64,000 bases of DNA from Amycolatopsis pretoriensis (GCF_900107925.1 NZ_FNUJ01000005.1:186001-250000); one strand, 5' to 3'; counted from the stretch's first letter, positions 42,593-51,711 are shown. Notes: a model not told the origin generated them from the letters alone. Numbers and translations: made by a program.

Positions 42593-43522
42593 GTGTCCGA
42601 CAAGAAGGTGCTCTTCACCGGGGGCGGTGGGTTCATCGCCGCGCACGTCATCCCGCTGCTGATCGAGGGTGGCTACACGGTCCGGATCTTCGACAACATG
42701 ACCCGCGGCGACCGCGCGCGCGTCAACGAGTTCGTCGCCACCGGCCAGGTCGAGCTGGTCGAGAAGGACGTCCGCTACGGCGGCGCGGTCCGCGAGGCCA
42801 TGCGCGGCTGCACGCACGTCATCCACTTCGCGACGGTGTCGATCAACAAGTCGATCGCCGACCCGCACGAGTCGATCGACATCAACATGATCGGCAACCA
42901 CAACGTCTTCGCCGCGGCCGCGGACGAAGGCGTCGAGCGCCTGGTGTTCGCCTCGACCGCGTCGGTCTACGGCGACCCGAAGCGGCTGCCGATGCACGAG
43001 GACGACGAGCTCAAGCCGCTCACGCCGTACTGCATCTCCAAGCGCGCGGGCGAGGACCTGCTGGGCTTCTACGAGCGCCAGAAGGGCCTGTCCTGGAACG
43101 CGTTGCGGTTCTTCAACGTGTACGGCCCGGGTCAGAAGATCGAGGCGTACTACACGTCGGTCATCAACCACTTCATCCAGCGCCTGCGCGCCGGCCAGCC
43201 GCCGATCATCGACGGCCGCGGCGACCAGTCGATGGACTTCGTGCACGTCACCGACCTCGCGCGGGCCGTCGTCGCGGCGCTGGAGTCGGAGTCGGCGAAC
43301 GTGCCGATCAACATCGGCACCGGCATCGACACGTCGATCGCCGCGCTGGCGAAGATCCTCATCGAGGCCGTCGGCGTCGACGTCGAGCCGCTGTTCAACG
43401 AGCGTGACGTGCTGGTTTCGCGGCGTGCCGCCGACATCACCCGCGCCCGCGAGGTGCTCGGCTGGGAGCCGCGGATCACCGTCGAGGACGGCATGCGGGA
43501 ACTGGTCAAGGAATCCGAGTGA
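42593..43522 (+). CDS. NAD-dependent sugar epimerase/dehydratase (extended SDR)
   Basis: This 309-residue enzyme has the Rossmann motif FTGGGGFIAAHV (8-19), an ASTASVYG segment and the catalytic pair Y146 and K150 (YCISK). It acts on an NDP-sugar as epimerase or dehydratase; the close family is GDP/UDP-sugar 4-epimerase-like. GTG 42593 follows GAGGAG with 6-nt spacing. It is 22 nt behind the aminotransferase and overlaps the next gene by GTGA. Confidence 0.93.
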   Translation: MSDKKVLFTGGGGFIAAHVIPLLIEGGYTVRIFDNMTRGDRARVNEFVATGQVELVEKDVRYGGAVREAMRGCTHVIHFATVSINKSIADPHESIDINMIGNHNVFAAAADEGVERLVFASTASVYGDPKRLPMHEDDELKPLTPYCISKRAGEDLLGFYERQKGLSWNALRFFNVYGPGQKIEAYYTSVINHFIQRLRAGQPPIIDGRGDQSMDFVHVTDLARAVVAALESESANVPINIGTGIDTSIAALAKILIEAVGVDVEPLFNERDVLVSRRAADITRAREVLGWEPRITVEDGMRELVKESE

Positions 43523-44751
43523 ACGCCACCGCGGGGCCGGCCCGAGGACGTGCGATGCGCATCGCGGTGGTGAACAACTTCTTCCCGCCCCGCGTGGGCG
43601 GGAGCGCGCACATGTCGGCGTCGCTGGCGGCGCAGTTCGTCGAGGCCGGGCACGAGGTCCTGGCCATCACGGCCGCCTACGCCGACGCCCCGGCCGAGGA
43701 GGAGCGCGACGGGTACCGCGTCGTGCGCCTCCCCGCGGTGAAGATGCCGCAGGTCGGCCTGTCGATCGACTTCGACATGAGCTTCGCGTCGCTGCGGCCG
43801 GGCAACTGGCGGCGGCTGTGGAAGCTCCTGGACGAGTTCAAGCCGGACGCGATCCACCTGCACGGCCAGTTCTTCGACCTGTCGTGGCTGGCCGGGATCT
43901 GGGCGCGGCGCCACGGCGTGCCGACGCTGCTGACCATCCACACGCTGCTGATCAGCGACAACAAGCTGTACGGCGGCGTGTTCCGGCTGCTCGACGCGGT
44001 GCTCGTGAAGCCGGTGCTGCGGTACATCCGGCCGCGGTACGTAATCCTCGACAAGCTGGGCGTCGACTACTGCGTCGAGCGCTACGGCACCAGCGACGCG
44101 AACTCGGAATACTTCCCGATCGCGGTCGACACCGGGCACTTCGCGAAGCCGGTGACGAAGGACGTCCGCGCGGAGCACGAAATCGGCGACGCGCCGCTGA
44201 TCGTCTCGCTCGGGCACGTCATCCCGCTGCGCAACCGGCTGCCGCTGATCGAGGCGCTGCCGTCCATTTTGGACAAGCACCCCGGCGTCCGGGTGGTCGT
44301 CGTCGGCCGCGTGTACCACGACGCGTTCCTGAAGCGGGCGGCCGAACTGGGCGTCTCGGACGCGCTGGTGGTGACGGGCGCGGTGCCGAAGGCGGACGTC
44401 CCGGCGTACTTCGCCGCGGCGGACATCGTCACGCACGACCTCAACGGCGGCTGCGGCACGGCGTCCCTGGAGGCGATGCTGTCCGGGACGGCGACGATCG
44501 CGTCGGTGACCGAGGACAACTACCCGGGCATCGAGCTGCGCAACGGCGAGAACGTGCTGCTGGTGCGCCCCGACGACTCGGAAGCCGTGGCGCGCACGGT
44601 GATCGAGCTGCTCGACGACCCGGACCGCCGCGCCCTGATCGCGCAGCGCGAGAGCGAGATGGTGCGGTCGAACTTCGGCCTCGACGTCGTGGCGGAAGAA
44701 CACCTTCGTACCTTTGAGAAGCTGGTGTCGGAAGCCGATGTTCTTCGATGA
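43519..44751 (+). CDS. Family 4-type (GT-B) glycosyltransferase
   Basis: This 410-residue protein is a GT-B retaining transferase. The N-terminal donor-proximal loop NNFFPPRVGGSAHM (about 19-32) is typical of GT4, and the C-terminal half has VSLGHVIPLRNR, and GGCGTASLEAMLSGTA in place of the usual E-x7-E region. It would add a sugar to a lipid-linked or glycan acceptor at the inner membrane face. GTG 43519 overlaps the epimerase stop; ATG 43555 is an alternative start. It contains the near-dyad GTCCATTTTGGAC at 44262. Confidence 0.88.
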   Translation: MNATAGPARGRAMRIAVVNNFFPPRVGGSAHMSASLAAQFVEAGHEVLAITAAYADAPAEEERDGYRVVRLPAVKMPQVGLSIDFDMSFASLRPGNWRRLWKLLDEFKPDAIHLHGQFFDLSWLAGIWARRHGVPTLLTIHTLLISDNKLYGGVFRLLDAVLVKPVLRYIRPRYVILDKLGVDYCVERYGTSDANSEYFPIAVDTGHFAKPVTKDVRAEHEIGDAPLIVSLGHVIPLRNRLPLIEALPSILDKHPGVRVVVVGRVYHDAFLKRAAELGVSDALVVTGAVPKADVPAYFAAADIVTHDLNGGCGTASLEAMLSGTATIASVTEDNYPGIELRNGENVLLVRPDDSEAVARTVIELLDDPDRRALIAQRESEMVRSNFGLDVVAEEHLRTFEKLVSEADVLR

Positions 44752-45364
44752 CGAGCGCAGCCACCGGCTGCGCCCGCAGATCCTGACCGAGCTCGTTTCG
44801 CAGTACATGAACGACGCCGAGCGCGCCCAGTTCTACGGGCTGCCTTCGACATGCCGTGTGCGCGAGCGCGTGAAGATCATCAGCCCCGAGAACCTGAAGA
44901 TGGGCGACCACTGCTGGGTGGGCGAGGGAGCGGCGCTCGACGCGAGCGGCGGGCTCGAGATCGGCGAGCACACCAGCATCGGGCTGAACACGCTGATCTT
45001 CACGCACTCGAGCTGGCTCGCGAACATGACGCTGCAGAACCATTCGGGCAGCGATTTGATCGAGCGCAAGCCGGTGAAGATCGGCAAGGGCTGCTTCATC
45101 GGCGGCCTGGTGGTGATCATGGCGGGCGTGACGATCGGCGACTTCGCGACGGTGCAGCCGAACTCGGTGGTGGCGAAGGACGTTCCGCCGCGGACGTTGG
45201 TCGCGGGTAATCCGGCGCGGGTTTTCCAGCGGTACGACGAGGAGTACATCCAGTCCGAAGTGGACCGGGTCCGGGCGGAGAACGCCCGCCGCCGCGAGAT
45301 CGCGGAGCAACGCGGCGGTGACGCCACCGGCTGGGGCGCGCCCTCCGGCGACTTCTCGGAGTAG
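44738..45364 (+). CDS. Left-handed beta-helix acetyltransferase (NodL/WbbJ-like)
   Basis: This 208-residue protein has a helical N-terminus, then hexapeptide repeats (KIISPENLKMGDHCWVGEGA, then LEIGEHTSIG, VKIGKGCFIGGLV, VTIGDFATVQPNSVV) and the closing AGNPARVF. Such O-acetyltransferases use acetyl-CoA to decorate sugars. ATG 44738 lies 14 nt inside the glycosyltransferase gene, so it is translationally coupled. The His in FTHSSW is the probable catalytic residue. Confidence 0.9.
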   Translation: MFFDDERSHRLRPQILTELVSQYMNDAERAQFYGLPSTCRVRERVKIISPENLKMGDHCWVGEGAALDASGGLEIGEHTSIGLNTLIFTHSSWLANMTLQNHSGSDLIERKPVKIGKGCFIGGLVVIMAGVTIGDFATVQPNSVVAKDVPPRTLVAGNPARVFQRYDEEYIQSEVDRVRAENARRREIAEQRGGDATGWGAPSGDFSE

Positions 45365-45366
45365 CG

Positions 45367-45906
45367 ATGGTGACTCTCGACGAGTGGGCCGCGCTGCCCG
45401 AAGAAACGGATCGCTTGGTCGAAGTCGTCGCGGGCGAACCGATCCCCGGGCCGCGGCGGGCGGCTTTGCACCAGCTCGCAGTGAACAGGCTGACGAATTG
45501 GCTTGATGACAGGCCGCCGACCGAATGCAGTGCCTTGCAGCAGGTCGAACTGATTGTTGCCCGGGTTCCGCTGACGATCCGCGTGCCCGATGTGTTGGTT
45601 GCGCCCAGTTCCCTGGTGCAAACCAATCCGCCGCGGCTCGACGCCGGTGATGTCCGGCTGGTGGTCGAGGTGCTCTCCGACGGCACCAGGCGCACCGATC
45701 AGGTCATGAAGTTCTCCGAGTACGCCGAAGCCGGGATCGAGCACTACTGGATCGTCGACCTCGACTCGCCGATCAGCATGATCACCTACCGGCTGATCGA
45801 CAACGACTACGAGAACTTCGGCGAGTTCTCCGGTGTCGCCGAGCTGCAGTTCGCCGGAACGTCGCTCACCATCGACCTGAACGCTCTCGCCGCCCGGCGG
45901 CCCTGA
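45367..45906 (+). CDS. Uma2 family (DUF820) putative endonuclease
   Basis: This 179-residue protein has the Uma2/DUF820 restriction-endonuclease-like core: IRVPDVLVAP, then DVRLVVEVLSDGTRRTDQVMK, fitting a D-x(n)-E-x-L-K-like active site, and YWIVDLD near the end. Function in bacteria is not established; many are mobile or DNA-related. It begins 2 nt after the acyltransferase stop, but its role in the sugar operon is unclear. Confidence 0.85.
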   Translation: MVTLDEWAALPEETDRLVEVVAGEPIPGPRRAALHQLAVNRLTNWLDDRPPTECSALQQVELIVARVPLTIRVPDVLVAPSSLVQTNPPRLDAGDVRLVVEVLSDGTRRTDQVMKFSEYAEAGIEHYWIVDLDSPISMITYRLIDNDYENFGEFSGVAELQFAGTSLTIDLNALAARRP

Positions 45907-46133
45907 CGTGGATGACGGCAGCGCCGGCGTCGGCCGCCGGCGCCGCCGTCGTGGGACCGCCCGATCACCCGGCGGCGAAGTCCACGCGCACGGAGGCGCA
46001 CGCAGCACAATCTAGTCCTTCGTGACCGAGCGCGAGATATCGATTACACAACGTTCGGCGTAGCCTCGGAAGATCAGGAGGCAACCTTTCCGCGGCCCGG
46101 CCGTCGCTGGGAGAGGACGGAACGAGGTGACCC

Positions 46134-46640
46134 ATGGCGCGCGGCGACGACGAGTTCGCGGACTTCGTCCGCGCGTCGTCGGCGAGGCTCACCCACGCCG
46201 CCTACCTGCTCACAGGTGACCGCCACCAGGCCGAAGACGCCGCCCAGACCGCCTTCACCCGCACCTACGCCGCCTGGGCGCGGGTCCGCCACAAGGACGC
46301 CTACGGCTACGCCCGGACCGTCCTGGTCAACCACGTCATCGACGGCTGGCGGCGCCCGATCCGCGAGTACGCCACCGAGGCGATGCCCGACCGGCCGGAC
46401 CGCCACGACGTCGACAAGGCCGTCACCCAGCGGGCCTGGCTCACCGCGGTGCTGCGGACGCTGACCGACCGCGAACGCGCTGTCGTCGTGCTGCGCCACT
46501 TCTTCGACCTGCCCGAGGCCGACGTGGCCCGTGAGCTCGGCGTTTCCCTCGGTACCGTGAAGAGCACGAACTCGCGGGCGCTGGCCAAGCTGCGGGTCGA
46601 GGCCGGCGAGGACACGCTGATCGGAGGGAGCGGGCGATGA
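46134..46640 (+). CDS. SigE-family extracytoplasmic-function sigma factor
   Basis: This 168-residue sigma factor has region 2 (about 8-75; LTGDRHQAEDAAQTAFTRTY, then YARTVLVNHVIDGWRR) and region 4 (about 108-155; RTLTDRERAVVVLRHF, SLGTVKSTNSRALAKLR). It fits the SigE-like family common in actinomycetes. A strong ribosome site (GAACGAGGTGA) precedes ATG 46134. The next gene, overlapping by ATGA, encodes a single-pass membrane protein that may be its anti-sigma factor. Confidence 0.92.
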   Translation: MARGDDEFADFVRASSARLTHAAYLLTGDRHQAEDAAQTAFTRTYAAWARVRHKDAYGYARTVLVNHVIDGWRRPIREYATEAMPDRPDRHDVDKAVTQRAWLTAVLRTLTDRERAVVVLRHFFDLPEADVARELGVSLGTVKSTNSRALAKLRVEAGEDTLIGGSGR

Positions 46641-47344
46641 ACGACCTCGACGACTTCCGCGCCGCTCTCCGGCAGCCGCCCGACGAGCCCTTCGCCGAGC
46701 CGGACCTCGCCGCCATCATGGCCGGTGGCACGCGCATCCGGCGCCGTCGCCGCGTGCTGACCGGCGCGGCCGGGATCGCCGCCTCGGCCGCCGTCGTGCT
46801 GGTGTTCGTCTTCGCCGTCCAGCTGCGTCAGCCCGCGCCCGCGCCGGTCGCGCAGCCGCCTGCGCCGGTCCCGGCCGAGTCGACCACCGCCGCGCTGCCC
46901 GCGGAGCAGCCGATGGGGGACGTGATCGGGACGGGGATCCGGACCGGCCGCGGCGAGATCGTCTTCTTCGCGCGGGCGGTCGCCCTGCCGGAACTGCCGG
47001 ACATCCACTTCGGCCTGGTGGCCGGGTTCCGCTCCGGCGAAACACTGCAGTCGGTGCTGATGACGAACGAGTACCGCGGCTCCGACCGGTCGTTCGGCTT
47101 CCACGCCACCGACGGCGGCGAGCTGTCGGGCAACGAGGTGATCCCGGTGTTCGGCTACTTCGCCGGCCAGGCGGCGCGGATCACGACCACGGTGCACGGC
47201 AAGACCGTCGAGGCCAGCCTGGCGAGGTGGACCGCGGACCCGAACGTGGTCGTGTTCTGGTTCGACCCCGTCGCCGTGCCGAACTCCGCGGTCCTGACCC
47301 CGCTGATCGCCTACGACGCGGCCGGCAAGCGGCTCACCAAGTAG
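46637..47344 (+). CDS. Single-pass membrane protein, possible anti-sigma factor
   Basis: This 235-residue protein has a cytoplasmic N-terminus (1-35), one membrane helix (about 41-64), a Pro/Ala linker and an extracytoplasmic domain of about 140 residues, mostly beta. It is coupled to the sigma factor gene and has the topology of an anti-sigma factor, but lacks a zinc-binding H-x3-C-x2-C motif. The role is inferred from position. Confidence 0.6.
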   Translation: MNDLDDFRAALRQPPDEPFAEPDLAAIMAGGTRIRRRRRVLTGAAGIAASAAVVLVFVFAVQLRQPAPAPVAQPPAPVPAESTTAALPAEQPMGDVIGTGIRTGRGEIVFFARAVALPELPDIHFGLVAGFRSGETLQSVLMTNEYRGSDRSFGFHATDGGELSGNEVIPVFGYFAGQAARITTTVHGKTVEASLARWTADPNVVVFWFDPVAVPNSAVLTPLIAYDAAGKRLTK

Positions 47345-47384
47345 GCGGTACCCGGCGGCACCGCGCGGGCGTAAGAACCCAACC

Positions 47385-48776
47385 GTGACCTCCAGACGAG
47401 CGTTCCTCACCGCGTCGGCCGCGGCCGTGGCGGCGTCCACGATCGGAGTCCCCGCCGGCGCCGCCGAGCTCGGCGACCGCGGGCCCGGCGTCCCCGTCCG
47501 CCCCCAGCGTCCCGGCCCCGACTTGCGCGCGCTGCTGCGGCAGGTCGACGAGCGGCGGATCGAAGCGACCGTGCGCCGGCTGGCCGCGTTCGGCACGCGG
47601 CACACGCTGTCGGCGCAGGACGACCCCGCGCGCGGCATCGGCGCCGCGCGTGACTGGCTCTTCGCGCAGTACCAGCAGATCGCCGCGGCGTCCGGGGGCC
47701 GGCTGACCGTCGCGCTGCAGTCGTACGTCCAGCCCCCGGCCGACCGGATCCCGGTGCCGACCACGATCACCAACGTCGTCGCGACGCTGCGCGGGTCCAC
47801 CGACCCCGGCCGCGTGTACGTCGTTTCGGGGCACTACGACTCGCGCCGCACGGACGTCATGGACTTCACCGGCGACGCGCCGGGCGCGGACGACGACGCG
47901 TCCGGGGTCGCGGTCGCGCTGGAGCTGGCGAGGGTCCTCTCGACGCGGCAGCCGGCCGCGACGATCGTCTTCGCCGCCGTCGCGGGCGAGGAGCAGGGGC
48001 TCTACGGCGCGCGGTATATGGCGCAGCAGTTCAAGGCGGCCGGCACCGACGTCCAGGCGATGTTCACCGACGACATCGTCGGCTCCAGCCGCGCCGACGA
48101 CGGCACGCGCGACCCGTTCACGATCCGCCTGTTCGCCGAAGGCGTCCCGACCGCCGAGACGCCGGCCGAGGCGAACCTGCGCCGCAGCATCGGCGGCGAG
48201 AACGACTCACCGCCGCGGCAGCTGGCCCGGTTCGTGAAGTCGGTGGCGGAGAACGACGCGACCGGGATGGCAGTCCGGGTGATCTACCGCCGCGACCGCT
48301 ACCTGCGCGGCGGCGACCACATCGGCTTCCTGGAGCAGGGCTACCCGGCGGCGCGGTTCACCGAGCCCGCCGAGGACTTCGCGCACCAGCACCAGGACGT
48401 CCGCGTGGAGAACGGCGTCCAGTACGGCGACCTGCCGGAGTTCTGCGACTTCCCGTTCGTCGCCCGGGTGGCGCGGGTGAACGGCGCGGCCCTGTGGTCA
48501 CTGGCGACGGCCCCGGGAACGCCGAAGGGCGTGAAGATCCGCACGGCGGCCCTGACGAACGACTCGGAACTGCTGTGGGACGCGACGCCGGGCGCGGTGG
48601 GCTACGAAGTCCTGTGGCGCGAGACGACGGCCCCGGACTGGACGCACGCGCTCGACGTCGGCCCGGCGCTGACGGCGAAGATCGACCTGTCCAAGGACAA
48701 CGTCTTCTTCGCCGTCCGCGCGGTGGGCCAGGGCGGCCGCCGGAGCCCGGCGGCCTTCCCGGTCCCGGTGAGCTAG
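47385..48776 (+). CDS. Tat-exported M28 family metallopeptidase
   Basis: This 463-residue protein has a twin-arginine signal (TSRRAFLTASAAAVAAS), an M28 aminopeptidase domain (about 40-370) with zinc motifs VSGHYDSR, GADDDASG and AGEEQGLYGA, and a C-terminal FnIII-like domain (about 378-463). It probably cleaves peptides outside the cell. Its stop overlaps that of the convergent oxidoreductase gene in a shared CTAG at 48773-48776. Confidence 0.92.
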   Translation: MTSRRAFLTASAAAVAASTIGVPAGAAELGDRGPGVPVRPQRPGPDLRALLRQVDERRIEATVRRLAAFGTRHTLSAQDDPARGIGAARDWLFAQYQQIAAASGGRLTVALQSYVQPPADRIPVPTTITNVVATLRGSTDPGRVYVVSGHYDSRRTDVMDFTGDAPGADDDASGVAVALELARVLSTRQPAATIVFAAVAGEEQGLYGARYMAQQFKAAGTDVQAMFTDDIVGSSRADDGTRDPFTIRLFAEGVPTAETPAEANLRRSIGGENDSPPRQLARFVKSVAENDATGMAVRVIYRRDRYLRGGDHIGFLEQGYPAARFTEPAEDFAHQHQDVRVENGVQYGDLPEFCDFPFVARVARVNGAALWSLATAPGTPKGVKIRTAALTNDSELLWDATPGAVGYEVLWRETTAPDWTHALDVGPALTAKIDLSKDNVFFAVRAVGQGGRRSPAAFPVPVS

Positions 48777-49729
48777 GCGGCTGCCTGGGTGAGCACCTGC
48801 TCCACGACGTGGTGCGACGGCAGGATCAGGTCGCGCTCGGCGGCCGCGTCGATCTTGCCCTCGAGCAGGTCGCAGAACCGGTCCAGCTGCGTCGCGAGCG
48901 GCTCGCGCGCGGTGACCAGCTCCGGGATCTCGATCACCGTCTGCTGGCGGTAGCCGAGGCCGTCCGGCGTGACGGAGTCGTGCGACACGTGCCGGTAGAT
49001 CGTGACGTCGCGGCGCAGCAGGTCGATCTCGATCAGCCGGTCCAGCTCCGACACCACCAGCGAGCGGACCTTCTTCTGGCCCAGGCGGGACGCCGAAACC
49101 GTGGCCAGGCCGGTCGGGAACGACAGCACCGTCTCGATGGTGTCCTCGGCGCCGTCGACCGACGACGGGTGGAAGTACCCCGCACCGGACGTCACGCGCG
49201 CCGGCGTCGCGCCGCCGAAGAACTGGATCGCCAGGTCGACGTCGTGGACCAGCAGGTCCCACGCGACGCCCGTCTTGATGCGCGGCGCGTACGGGCCGTG
49301 GCGGCGGGCCATCAGGTGCACCGGCTCGTTCACCAGCGCCCGCGCGGTCATCACCGCCGGGTTGTAGCGCTCGAGCAGCCCGCACATCAGCGGGATGTCG
49401 TTCTTCGCCGCCAGCGAAACGATTTCCTGCGACTTCTCGAAGCTGTTGCAGACCGGCTTTTCGACCAGCATCGGCTTGCCCTGGCGGAAGATCTCCTGCG
49501 CCAGGTCGTAGTGCACCTCGGTGGCCGAGGCGAGCACGACGGCGTCCACATCGGACAGTTCGCCGATCTCCGGCGTCCACTGGGTTTCGTACCGGTCGGC
49601 GACCGCCTTGCCGGCTTCCTCGCGCGGATCGATCACGCGCACCAGGTCGACGCGCTCGTTCTGGGCGAGCACGCGGGCGTGCAGCGACCCCATGTTCCCG
49701 GTGCCGACAAGAGCGATCCGATGCGTCAT
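48773..49729 (-). CDS. Gfo/Idh/MocA oxidoreductase, GnnA/WlbA-like
   Basis: This 318-residue NAD(P)-dependent enzyme has the Rossmann motif ALVGTGNMGSLHA, EKPV at about 99-102, GLLERYNPAV and LLVHDVDLAI (H-D-x-D catalytic motif). Related enzymes (WlbA, WbpB, GnnA) oxidise C3 of UDP-GlcNAc-type sugars so that a partner aminotransferase can install an amino group. The partner is directly upstream, overlapping by ATGA. ATG 49729 is the start; the longer frame runs into the partner gene. Oxidation site is inferred. Confidence 0.9.
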   Translation of the reverse strand: MTHRIALVGTGNMGSLHARVLAQNERVDLVRVIDPREEAGKAVADRYETQWTPEIGELSDVDAVVLASATEVHYDLAQEIFRQGKPMLVEKPVCNSFEKSQEIVSLAAKNDIPLMCGLLERYNPAVMTARALVNEPVHLMARRHGPYAPRIKTGVAWDLLVHDVDLAIQFFGGATPARVTSGAGYFHPSSVDGAEDTIETVLSFPTGLATVSASRLGQKKVRSLVVSELDRLIEIDLLRRDVTIYRHVSHDSVTPDGLGYRQQTVIEIPELVTAREPLATQLDRFCDLLEGKIDAAAERDLILPSHHVVEQVLTQAAA

Positions 49730-50832
49730 GCGCCCAGTACCTCGCGAACGGTTTCGATGATGGTGTCCAGGTCGGACTCGGTCAGGTGCGGGTGCACCGG
49801 CAGCGAAAGCGCCTGCTCCGAAACGGCCTTCGCGACCGGGAAGTCCTCGACGCGCGCGCCCGGGATCAGGTCGTGACCCGCGTAGCACTCGTAGTCGAAG
49901 ACGATCTTGGGGTAGTAGATGCCGTTGCCGATGCCGCGCTCGGTGAGCGCCGCGGCCAGCTCGTCACGCGAGAGGAACGCGTGCGGGCCGACCAGCACGG
50001 TGTACTGGTGCCAGACGTGCTCGCGGCCCGGCAGCACCTGCGGGACGTCCAGGCCCGGCGTGCCGGCCAGGCCTTCGGACAGCCGCTTCGCGTTCGCCTG
50101 GCGGGCCGCGGTCAGCTGGTCGAGCTTCGCCAGCTGCGGGATGCCGACGGCGGCGTGCAGGTCGGTCATCCGGTAGTTGTGCCCGGCGACCTCGTACTGG
50201 TAGCGGGCGCGCATGCCCTGGTTGCGCAGCACGCGCAGCTTGTCGGCCAGCGCGTCGTCGTCCGTCGTGATGACGCCGCCCTCGGCGGTGGTGATGTTCT
50301 TCGTCGCGTACAGCGAGAAGCAGCCGATGCCGAACGAGCCGGCCTGCTTGCCCTCGAACGACGCGCCGACGGCCTGCGCGGAGTCCTCGATCACCTTCAG
50401 GCCGTGCTCGGCGGCGAGCGGGGCCAGCTTCCCCATGTCCGCCGTCTGGCCGTAGAGGTGCACCGGCATGAGGACCTTCGTGCGGTCCGTCACCGCCTTC
50501 GCCACGGCGTCGGGGTCGATCGCGAAGTCGTCGCGCCGGATGTCGGCGAACCGGACGGTCGCGCCGGCCTCGAGGATCGCGTTGAGCGTCGCGACGAACG
50601 TGAACGGCGAGGTGATGACCTCGTCACCCGGCTTCAGGTCGAGGACCTGGAGGGCGGCGACCAGCGCGGTCGTCCCGTTGTTGACCGCGATCGCGTGCTT
50701 CGTCCCGGAGACGGCCGCGAAGGCGTCTTCGAAGCGCTTGACCATCGGTCCCTGTGCGATGGCGCCGGAGCGCAGCACCTCGACGACGAGGTCCTCCGCG
50801 TCGCGAACGTCGACCACGGTGATGGGGATCAT
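49726..50832 (-). CDS. DegT/DnrJ/EryC1 sugar aminotransferase, GnnB/WlbC-like
   Basis: This 368-residue PLP enzyme has NNGTTALVAALQVL, TSPFTFVATLNAI, VIEDSAQAVGASF and K178 in FSLYATKNITTAEGG. Paired with the Gfo/Idh oxidoreductase (ATGA overlap), it is probably the transaminase that makes a 3-amino sugar nucleotide, like WlbC or GnnB. Start ATG 50832 follows GAGAGAG; the longer frame extends into the promoter region. The gene is divergent from the LpxA-like acyltransferase, which could acylate the product. Confidence 0.93.
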   Translation of the reverse strand: MIPITVVDVRDAEDLVVEVLRSGAIAQGPMVKRFEDAFAAVSGTKHAIAVNNGTTALVAALQVLDLKPGDEVITSPFTFVATLNAILEAGATVRFADIRRDDFAIDPDAVAKAVTDRTKVLMPVHLYGQTADMGKLAPLAAEHGLKVIEDSAQAVGASFEGKQAGSFGIGCFSLYATKNITTAEGGVITTDDDALADKLRVLRNQGMRARYQYEVAGHNYRMTDLHAAVGIPQLAKLDQLTAARQANAKRLSEGLAGTPGLDVPQVLPGREHVWHQYTVLVGPHAFLSRDELAAALTERGIGNGIYYPKIVFDYECYAGHDLIPGARVEDFPVAKAVSEQALSLPVHPHLTESDLDTIIETVREVLGA

Positions 50833-50981
50833 GGGCAGTCTCTCTCGGCAGGCGATTTCGGCGCGTCCGGTACAGTGAGCCGCCGGTTCTGCGCCCGGCC
50901 GCCCTGCATCAACGCGGGCCACACGTTACCGGGCGCGGTAGCACGCCCAGTACCCAGCCGCCGACGAACGGATACCCGCCC
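50833..50981. promoter_or_regulatory. Divergent promoter between the aminosugar and acylation operons
   Basis: These 149 nt separate the aminotransferase start and the LpxA-like start. The small dyad TACCG-GGCG-CGGTA (50927-50940) is near the middle and could be a shared operator. No open frame here looks real. Co-ordinate control of the two operons from this region is inferred. Confidence 0.4.
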
Positions 50982-51701
50982 GTGGCCAACCGCATCCACC
51001 CGACCGCCGTCCTCGGTGAAGGCGTCGAACTCGGCGACGACAACGTGATCGGGCCGTTCGCGGTGATCGTCGGGCCGGCCCGGATCGGTGACGGCAACTG
51101 GATCGGCCCGCACGTGACGATCGGCACGCCCGGCGAAGACCGCGGCCGCCCCCACCCGGACGCCTGGGAAACCGCGCCGGTGGGTGACCCGGATCACGAC
51201 GGCCACGGCGTCGTCATCGGCAGCCGCAACCGGATCCGCGAGTACGTGAGCGTCCACCAAGGGACCTGGCGGACCACGACGATCGGCAGCGACGGCTACT
51301 TCCTGCGCAACTCCCACATCGCCCACGACTGCCTGGTCGGCGACGGCGTGACGATCGCCTCGAACGCCGTCACGGGTGGCCATTGCCACATCTGGGACGG
51401 CGCGAACCTCGGCATGGGCGCGATCCTGCACCAGAAGGTCGTGATCGGCCCCGGCGCGATGATCGGGATGGGCTCGGCGGTGCGGCGCGAGATCGGCGCG
51501 TTCACCATCGCCGTCGGCAACCCGGCCCGGGTCACCGGCGTCAACGTCGTGGGCCTGTCCCGCCGCGGTGTGGACGAGGAGACGATCGAGGCGCTCGGGC
51601 CGTGGCTGAAGGGCAAGGAAGGTCTCCCGGACGTCACCCTGCCCGGCGACCTCTCTACCTTGGTAAAGGCGTGGGACGCCCGCCCGCGCGACGAGCACTA
51701 G
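50982..51701 (+). CDS. LpxA-family acyl-ACP:sugar-nucleotide acyltransferase
   Basis: This 239-residue left-handed beta-helix protein matches LpxA closely. All four conserved histidines are present: H112 and H115 (SHIAHDC, H115 being the catalytic base by analogy), H134 (GGHCH) and H150 (LHQKV). IREYVSVHQGT and the terminal GVNVVGLSRRGV are LpxA signatures, followed by a short helical tail. LpxA transfers a 3-hydroxyacyl group from ACP to UDP-GlcNAc (O-acyl) or to UDP-GlcNAc3N (N-acyl). The next gene is an ACP, and a 3-amino-sugar pathway is divergent. Presence in an actinomycete, which makes no lipid A, is unusual. Confidence 0.9.
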   Translation: MANRIHPTAVLGEGVELGDDNVIGPFAVIVGPARIGDGNWIGPHVTIGTPGEDRGRPHPDAWETAPVGDPDHDGHGVVIGSRNRIREYVSVHQGTWRTTTIGSDGYFLRNSHIAHDCLVGDGVTIASNAVTGGHCHIWDGANLGMGAILHQKVVIGPGAMIGMGSAVRREIGAFTIAVGNPARVTGVNVVGLSRRGVDEETIEALGPWLKGKEGLPDVTLPGDLSTLVKAWDARPRDEH

Positions 51702-51711
51702 GAGTCACGCA

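Noticed and set aside
45908..46018. Short Arg-rich open frame after Uma2
   Set aside because: About 35 codons, low complexity, no ribosome site; more likely leader sequence for the sigma factor gene.
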